The notes below the pieces were generated by a model. The model had not been told where the DNA came from and did no database searches. It saw only the letters and a list, made by a program, of their open reading frames with translations. Positions 56,901-64,000 of a DNA stretch of 64,000 nucleotides are shown in pieces. The stretch lies in the NCBI GenBank assembly GCA_033060915.1, contig CM065399.1:10854501-10918500 (forward strand), given 5' to 3'. The DNA is from Euryodendron excelsum (Eukaryota; Streptophyta; Magnoliopsida; Ericales; Pentaphylacaceae). The translations under genes were made by a program, and so were the position numbers. Numbering within the stretch: position 1 is the first letter of the stretch; each line of letters opens with the position of its first letter.

Positions 56901-59175
56901 ATACAAGGTTAAGGCTTCACCACATAATCAAGGGGGCCGAACCCACGTGGTCTTCGGTTAGACTAAAAGAAAGTTCCCGACGCAGTGACTCTCTAATAGT
57001 CTAATCCTATACATGGACCGGGGATCCCCTTGTTTCAAGCATGCAAAGAAAGGGGGGAAAGAGATGGGGGATTAAAATAGAGAAAATCTAAGTGGGTTAA
57101 GAGAGAGAAGAGAGAGGGGGGAAGTACGGAAATTTAAATAGGAAGCCTACCTTGTATCTTCTTTATTTTGCTTAGCTTTGCGCGCTTTGCTTTCCTTGTC
57201 TTGCTTCAATTTTCACTTCAATCTTTAAGAATTCGTCTTCAATCTTCGAACCTTTAGATTGCAGCCCTTCAAGTCCTCAAAGGGGGGTTGGAGGCTAGTG
57301 TATAAGTGTATGAGAGTGTATAGGAGACTAGGGTTTGGTATATGGTGGCTAGAGTTTGGAAAACCTAGAGAAGCTAGGGTTTTGGGAGTGTACGAGCTCT
57401 GTATATCGAGAATTAGAATTTTTAGATTGAGTTTGCGGACCTCCTTCACGCTGGAAGAGGCTTTGTATTTATAGAGATAGGATAAACCTGGCATTTGATA
57501 TAGTGGCGCAAGGACAAAATTCCTCTTGGCGCCATTAGGAGTGGAGCCAAGCAATTTCTTGGCTTTGCGCCACTGCTAGTGGCGCTAGCCAGTTAGGAAA
57601 GTTTCAAGGTCAGCAAGCAACGTATCTTGGGAAGATTTAGGCGCCTATACTAGTGACTACCACATAATTTTTAGCCTAACTTCACTAGAAGTGACTCCGG
57701 AAAGTCCGAGAAGGATTTAAGTGAACGGGATTGGCCTGAAAGAGCCGGAAAAGGGTAGGAACACTTAGAACAGTGTTCTGGAGGTATTTAACTTGAAAAA
57801 TGAGGATTGGATGTGTCAGAAGGATTGACCGGGCCATTAGGGGCAAAACGGTCAGTCGGGCCGGAAAGCTGCCGGGACAGACCCAGAATGTCCAGGAAAA
57901 AGACTCAAGATTTGGAAGCATTATTCAGAATGTTCCCAAAGGCTAGCCAGTTTGATACCCAGAGCCAGTGTGGTTAGAAAATGCGACCAGCCCTCTAGGG
58001 GCAAAACGGTCATTTTGCACTGGGTTTGCCGGAATTGACTCGGAATGATCCGGAAAGGTACAGAAAGGTTAAGAATACTGTAAGAAGCATTCTCGGGAGG
58101 CTACCGGTTTGATACCCAGGGCCGGTGTGGTTCCCGAGGCATTCGAATGCCTAGGGGCAAAATGGTCATCTTGATCGGAAAGTCTCAGAATTGGCCCGAA
58201 ACTGATTAGAAGGCACCTAATCATGCCGGATTGGCTTTAGGGCAATCTTGGAAGGTTGGACTTACCGTTCTGAGGATTCAAATGTGTTCTCGAGAAACGT
58301 GCCAAAAATGGCCCTAGGGGCAGTTTGGTCATTTTTCACCGAAGTGGGCTAGCAGGCACTGGTGTTGACCTAAGTTTTGAGTGTTTCCGCCACTCTGACG
58401 GCGGTCGTGTGATACAGGGGTTTGTTGGCAATTCCCTATATCGACCTGTTTGCGAGTATTTCCGCTACTCTGACGGTTGCGATGTTTGCGAGTATTTCCA
58501 CTACTCTGACAGTTCGCGATCATTCTCGAGACTGCCTGATCTCGAGAAGCTGCTAAAGGAATTTAGCGCTTGAGAATCAACTTTCTCGAAAGGCATGCCT
58601 AAACGGACATTTTTGCATTGGCGGGCTAGCAGGCGCCAAAGGTGGACCGTTCTACCATCTAGGAGACTTGGGGTCTCGTCCCGGTCGACAGGTTTAAAGG
58701 GACTTACCGTTTTGAAGAGATTTTTTTCAAAAAATGTGTCAGACCGTCTCGAGGAATCAACTGTCTCGAGAGAGGGATTGGAATTGGAATTAAACTGGAA
58801 AAGGGGACTTACCATCTTTGGAAAGACGTGCTTGATTTGGAATTGGAAAGGGGACTTACCGTCTTTAGAAAGACGTGCCTGATTTGAAGTTGGAAAGGGG
58901 ACTTACCGTCTTCAGAAAGACGCGCCTAATTTGGAATTGGAAAGGGGACTTACTGTCTTCGGAAAGACGCGCCTAATTTGGAATTAGAAAGGGCGATGCC
59001 CCCAGGGGCATTTTGGTCATTTTGCCTCCATTTGGGCCCAGTGGGGCCCGCGAAGCGACGAATTGACAGGATTAGACTTAGAAAGTTAATTTGGATTGAA
59101 ATATGCCCACAATGACTTGAACACAAGTCTGGACGAAGTGGAGACCACCGAGCGGTCAAAAATGGGGTGCTTACA
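53945..59175 (-). repeat. element A 5' LTR, main piece
   Basis: Continuation of the LTR begun at 28146-28223, giving about 5.3 kb in total. It shares variants with the left LTR and ends GGGGTGCTTACA next to CATGC. The TATA box on the minus strand is at 57466-57473 (TATAAATA), the GGCGCC module at 57490-57595, the GA-rich body at 54720-56600, and a shortened 50-bp version of the GACTTACCGTCTT repeat at 58800-58985. Confidence 0.9.
57466..57473 (-). promoter_or_regulatory. TATA box of element A 5' LTR
   Basis: TATAAATA in CTCTATAAATACAAAG on the minus strand, flanked by the palindrome module at 57490-57595. This LTR would have driven the element's RNA. Confidence 0.65.
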
Positions 59176-59867
59176 CATGCAAGATAAGTTAAACCAATTT
59201 AAAAGAAATAAGGTTTAGAACCTTGTTCCTAGGCCAAATGATCATCCTGTAATTAGAACCAAATGAGTGTTTAGAAATAAAATGGATGAATCTGGAACTG
59301 TTATGAGAAATAAGGCCAGATTCGTAACTCAAGGCCATAGTCAAGAAGAATGAATTGATTTTGATGAGACCTATGCACCTGCAGCTAGATTAGTGGCTAT
59401 TAGAATGCTGCTTGCATTTTCATGTTTTAAAATTTTCAAACTTTATCAAATAGATATAAAAAGTACATTTTTAAATAGTTTTATTTTGAAGAGATTTATG
59501 TTGAACAACCTCCTAGTTTTGAAAATTCAAAATTTTCAAACCATGTTTTCAAACTTACAAAAGAACTTTATGGTTTAAAAAAGGCCCTAAGGGCTTGGTA
59601 TGAAATGTTGAGCAAATTTTTGTTTGAAAATGGTTTCACAAGAGGAAAAATTGATACCACACTTTTTATAAAAATTAGAGACCATGATATGCTTATTGTG
59701 CAAATTTATGTAGATGACATGATATTTTACTCTACTAATGCGAAGTTTTGCAAAGAATTTGTGATGTGTATGCCGGGTGAATTTAAAATAAGCATGATGA
59801 GAGAACTCAACTTCTTGCTTGGACTTCAAATCAAATAATCAAAAGAAGGCATCTTCATAAACCAAGC
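59176..59867 (+). pseudogene. copia 2, right part: reverse transcriptase, truncated
   Basis: Resumes the RT gene interrupted at 10179; the right CATGC copy (59176-59180) is its first five bases. PRPNDHPVIRTK, NKMDESGTVMRNKARFVTQG, FDETYAPAARLVAIRMLLAF and YQIDIKSTFLNSF are clear. The active-site loop VQIYVDDMIF keeps both Asp. FKISMMRELNFLLGLQIK is followed by a stop near 59836. Other stops lie at 59215, 59266 and 59351 and a frameshift near 59485. A B-type LTR interrupts the gene at 59868, so the rest of RT and RNase H is beyond the window. Confidence 0.87.
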
Positions 59868-60819
59868 TGTAAGCACCCTAATTTTGCTCGCTCGGCAATC
59901 TCTGGCCCAACCGGATCCAGTTTTCGAACATCACAACACATGTAGGCCCAAGACGGGTCTTTCGAACTCCAATCCAATCAACTAGTCGCTTTTTGGGCCC
60001 ACAAGGTCCTGCTGAAGCCATAAACACCATCATACCCCTAGGCATTCCAAGCAGTTTTCTGAGACCAAGTGGTCTCAGGGACCAACGCCATCCAAATACC
60101 TTCCCGAGATCGGGCGATCTAGGGAACCAACACCTTATCATATTCCAGACGGTTCACTTCTGGCGCCTGCTAGCCCGCCAATGTAGAATGTCCGTCATTT
60201 GGTAGTTCTCCGAGACTAGGCGTTCCTGGAGACCAATACCACCATCACAGGTAGCTTTCTGAGACCAGGCGTTCTAAAAAACCAACACTACCTTACAGGT
60301 AGCTCTCTGAGACCGGGTGGTTTCAGGAACCAACACCTAGGTCAACACCGGCTCCTGCTAGCCCAACTTGGTGAAAAATGACCAAACTTGCCCCTTGGGC
60401 CTCCAGGCACGTTTTGAGAAAGTTTAAAATCCTTCAAAATGGTAAGTCTACCCTTCCAAAGTGCTACTAAGCATTTACACATACTCCGTACGCCTTCCTG
60501 TCCCATTCCGGGTAACTTCGGTAAAAATGGCCGTTTTGCCCCTGAACGCCCCGGCATTGCACACATCCTACCGAACAGTGAAAGACTCTCTCGGGATCAT
60601 CCCAGAATGACCCAGGACGCTTAACATGACACTACAATCCATTCCTGACTATTTTCAATCAGACCCAGTCAAAATGACAATTTTGCTCTTGACAACTCGA
60701 ACGCGCCTCGAAACAACACTGGTCCTAGGATTTTGATTGGTGGGTCTTGTCATACACCCCTATTTAACCTAAAAAGGACCTTACGACACTAAACACCCCC
60801 GACTCGAAAAAAGTTCCTC

Positions 60820-61450
60820 GAAGCGTCTCGCAGACGCTCCGCCAAAATTACATTTTCTCTCGATTCCCTAGTTATAATGTACCGTCAAATAACTTGAAAA
60901 ATGCGTAAACCAAGGAATTCCCGAAAGCTCGCTCATAGGTCTTTTCATCGATACGACTTGATCGGATAGATCATTTCCTGAAGCTCCTCGTCGCGTGATT
61001 TGAAAACTACTACTCTCGACAACCCTTGAAGCGTCTCATAGACGCTCCGCCAAAGTTGACTTTTTCTCATATTCCCTTATTAAAATGCACCGTCAAACGA
61101 CTTGAGAAATGCGTAAATTAGGAAATTTTCGAAAGTATTTCTAGAGTACTTTCCATTGGTACAGTCCGATCAAAAAGATTGCTTCCCGAAGGCCTCGATC
61201 ACACAGCACAAAAATAGCTACTTTTGAACCACCGTGGAGCGTATCACAGACGCTCCACAGAGATGACATTTTATGCAGACTTCCCGAGACAATATCTCAC
61301 ACTTCTGAACACCATTTGACTTTTCAAAAACATAAAAGTTTACAAGAAACCCTAGGAGAACACTGTGGATGCAACCGATTCCTCCGAAACCTTCCCGATT
61401 GGCTCAATTATCGAGGCAAAGTTTAAACGAACACTCCCGGTGACAGAGCG
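60820..61450. repeat. 208-bp palindrome-bearing tandem array in right-edge LTR
   Basis: Palindromes AAGCGTCTCGCAGACGCTCC (60821) and variants at 61028 and 61236 are 208 bp apart. Each is followed by CACCGTCAAAYGACTTGA-like and AATGCGTAAAT phrases. Confidence 0.88.
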
Positions 61451-63049
61451 TATGCTACATGCACCCAGATTTTGATCAAATCGACCAGAGTTCGATCAAC
61501 TGTCAGGATTTAGCCAGTACAATGAGTGCCACGTGGTATTCTGGCAATGGAATAGTATTGGCGCATGTGCTATATGCACCAAGGCAAATTTTGGCAAGAC
61601 GCATGTAGCACATGCACCAGGCTTCTCCCAGATTGCAGATAAATACAGGCCTCCCCCTTTGTATATTCAAGAATCAAAATTGATAGCAAAGCTCGGCAAA
61701 AACTGCTCTAGAACCTTGAATTCCTATATACATCCCACACCTCAAATACTTAGGCTAGATTCCACCTCCCCCTAGCCCATACACTTCACCTATATTGCCT
61801 TCCATACCATAGAACACCTTCTTCCAGCTCATCAAGCACTCTTATAGCCCTCCTAGTTCAAGTCCAAACGTCCATAGAAGATTACAATTGTATTAAAGGC
61901 AAAAGGTGGTATTTCTTTTATGTTTTTGTCTCCCCCACTCCTCTCTTCTCCCTCATAGCCTACTTAGGCTATTCTCTATTTTAATCTCCATCTTCTACCT
62001 ACTTTCTTGCATACTTGAAACAAGAGGGCTATTAGTTCATGCCTAGAGGAAAGTTAGTGAGAGCCACCGTGTAGGGGGATCTCTCACTAGCCTATTGTAA
62101 TATGTTATGGCCTTAGAGCCCCTTGATTATGTGGTGCAGCCTAAAGCCTTGTATGAATTCATGACCCTCTTGCATATTGCTATCTTGTTTATGTCTTGTG
62201 TGCTTGGCTTTATTTTCATGTTTATAATCATGTTTTTCAAAGCTTATACTATTCTTATTTACATACCATTTTCAAGCTCAATATTCCATTCAAAATGGTT
62301 CTAAGAGTTGGTCCCTTGAAGTTTAGGATGATACTCTAACAAATCATTCCTCATAAAATCCCCCATTAACCCCCTAATTCCCACTTTTGCATCTTTGCAT
62401 TCCAATTTACATAAAAATAGTTTCAAACTCTCTAATTCCCAAGGGTTCTATTTTCTCAAGTTTAGTGGTTGGATTGGCCCTATGGAACCCTCTCTTGAGT
62501 GGTCTCCCTTTTACATTGGCCATTGGAGCCCTAAATTGTTAGAATGATTCCCTTCTCTTTTTATTCTTGCACAAAAGTGATTTTCAAACTCTTTGACTTC
62601 TAAGGTTTCTATTCTCTCAAGATTAGTGGTTGGAATGGCCCCATGGAACCCTCTCTCAAGTGGTCTCCCTTTACATTGGTCATAGGAACCCTAACTTGTT
62701 GAAATGGTTTCCTTTAAAAATGGTTTCCAAAATCTTTTTCTCAAAAATGGTTTTCAAAAATTTATTCTCGCCATCTTTGCATTTAAAATGGTCTCCCAAA
62801 AGTTGTCATCATTATGTTGACTCTTGAAATCCCCACTCTTGTCAAGATAAAGGTTATAATGGCCCTAAGAAAACCTTCTTTGAAATGGTTTTCATGCACC
62901 AATCATATAAACCATATTCTTGGCTAGAGTCAAATTTTCATGAAAATGATCTTCAAAAAGGTTGTCAACCAAAGTCCTTTGCATAACATGATTTGTTTTC
63001 TAAAACTCTTTTAAAAAATGCATAAAACTACCTTTCAAAACCATCTTCC

Positions 63050-63420
63050 AATACAACCCTAAGTTAACTTAACCCTAGTTATCCAACCCAAGGTTAACTT
63101 GACCCTAGTTATCTAAACCTAGCTTAACTCGACCCTAGTTGTCCAACCCCTAAGTTAACCTAACCCGAGTTAGTTAACCCTAGGTCACCTTAGCCCTAGG
63201 TTAACCATACCCATGTTAGTTGACCCTAGGTCACCTTAACCCTAGGTTAACCAAACCCATGTTAGTTGACCCTAGGTCACCTTAACCCAAGGTTAACCAA
63301 ACCCTAGTTGATTAACTCTAGGTCGCCTCAACCCTATGTTAACCTAACCTAAGTTAGTTAATCTTGGGTCACCTTTAACCTTAGGCCAACCTAGGTTAGG
63401 ATACTTCAAGGTTCCAACTC
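63050..63420. repeat. GTTAACC array in right-edge LTR (complement)
   Basis: Units of CCTAGGTTAACC and TTAGTTGACCCTAGGTCACC recur about ten times. It is the same array as 50320-50715, inverted. Confidence 0.85.
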
Positions 63421-64000
63421 ATGGACCCCATTTAAAAGTTCTTCCTATTTAAAACTACTCTCATAACCCATTTTTCCAAAACCTCATACTCTCTTGAGAT
63501 TTCGAAAAACAACTCCATAACCTTTTCAGTTACTCCTACACTACATCTTTAAAAACGTTTTTAAGAACTCACAATCCTAAGGTGTCCCTACCACTTCTAT
63601 GGTTAGGGATTCCAAAGAAAGGTGATATATCAAGAACAACCTTCGAGGTTGTCCATATTAGAGTTCCAAAGGAGTATGTGTTTTCAAAAACCCTTTTAAA
63701 AAATTTTCAAAAACCAATTTACTAAAACACTCCAAAATCATACTTCCTAGGTTTTCAAAGCATGACTACAAAACATTTTCAAAACTCTCTTGAGTTATTC
63801 TAAAGCCTTTCCAAAACTCCCTTGAGTTGTTCCAAAAGCATTTCAAAACACTTCAAAACCCACTCTCAAGAATTTCAAAGTCCTATTTCAAAACAATCCC
63901 CTATTTGATTTCAAATCAAAACTCTCAAGTTCTCTCTTTCCAAAGACCACAAAGTGTCTTTAAACTTTTCATAAGACCCCAAAGTGTCTTCAAAATATTC

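Larger units (their letters stand above)
10180..59175 (-). mobile_element. Tat/Ogre-type gypsy element A with nested insertions
   Basis: Outer element of 48,996 bp including what later inserted into it. Its ends are TG...CA with the 5-bp duplication CATGC. The sense strand is minus: the primer-binding site is next to the right LTR (28126-28143) and the polypurine tract next to the left LTR (20843-20857). The two LTRs share diagnostic variants (for example ATAATCCGAAAAC) that differ from the solo LTRs, so they are mates. The internal region keeps an antisense ORF and a leader but no gag or pol, so it was non-autonomous. Net length without nested insertions is about 17.8 kb. Confidence 0.88.
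59868..64000 (+). repeat. B-type LTR, plus orientation, running off the window
   Basis: Starts TGTAAGCACC in copia 2; the presumed target duplication is CAAGC (59863-59867), whose partner is outside the window. It matches element B LTRs in complement: hairpin repeats (60040-60340), the 208-bp palindromic array (60820-61450), a TATA-like AGATAAATAC (61638-61647), the GTTAACC array (63050-63420), and the start of the CTTTGGGG/AAGTGTCTT repeats near 63950. Whether it is a solo LTR or the 5' LTR of a full element cannot be seen. Confidence 0.88.

Overview
This is repeat-dense plant nuclear DNA, most likely from a flowering plant. It contains no host gene, rRNA, tRNA or prokaryotic feature that I can support. 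Everything recognisable belongs to LTR retrotransposons: two decayed Ty1/copia elements of the Sirevirus type, and several giant Ty3/gypsy elements of the Tat/Ogre type. The Tat/Ogre call rests on LTRs of about 5 kb, a tRNA-Arg-like primer-binding site, a second archaeal-type RNase H in pol, and an extra ORF on the opposite strand next to the 3' LTR. The species cannot be named from this window.

Layout. 1-8330: right part of copia element 1 (gag, PR-IN, RT-RH, an extra env-position ORF, multiple polypurine tracts, 3' LTR). 8331-8754: unassigned, perhaps an LTR remnant. 8755-10179 plus 59176-59867: copia element 2, split in its RT gene by a 48,996-bp insertion (10180-59175) bounded by the 5-bp duplication CATGC. 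That insertion is gypsy element A on the minus strand. Its left (3') LTR is interrupted by an oppositely oriented solo LTR (13600-19048, duplication ACTAG). Its internal part (20843-28145) has lost gag-pol but keeps the antisense ORF, a leader and the primer-binding site. Its right (5') LTR is split 78 bp from its edge by gypsy element B (28224-53939, duplication CTCAC). Element B is on the minus strand, carries a pol with most catalytic motifs legible, and is itself split in gag-pro by another solo A-type LTR (41142-46409, duplication GTTGC). A further B-type LTR on the plus strand starts at 59868 and runs off the window.

Insertion order read from the nesting: copia 2, then A, then B, then the solo LTR in B's protease. 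The solo LTR in A's left LTR and the LTR at 59868 are later than their hosts. Element B's 3' LTR is a B-to-A chimera that directly abuts a truncated antisense ORF with no polypurine tract, which points to recombination between B's LTR and an A-type LTR once inserted in that ORF.

Most interesting signals: (1) the antisense ORF of element A looks like a separate plus-strand transcription unit with a 5' intron (GTGAGT to CAG, 21286-22169) just before its ATG; (2) in both unrelated element types the accessory ORF is preceded by copies of a palindromic module that also sits upstream of the TATA box in LTRs of that family; (3) the chimeric LTR; (4) elements A and B are defective in complementary ways; (5) palindrome-bearing tandem subrepeats in the LTRs vary in copy number between LTR copies.
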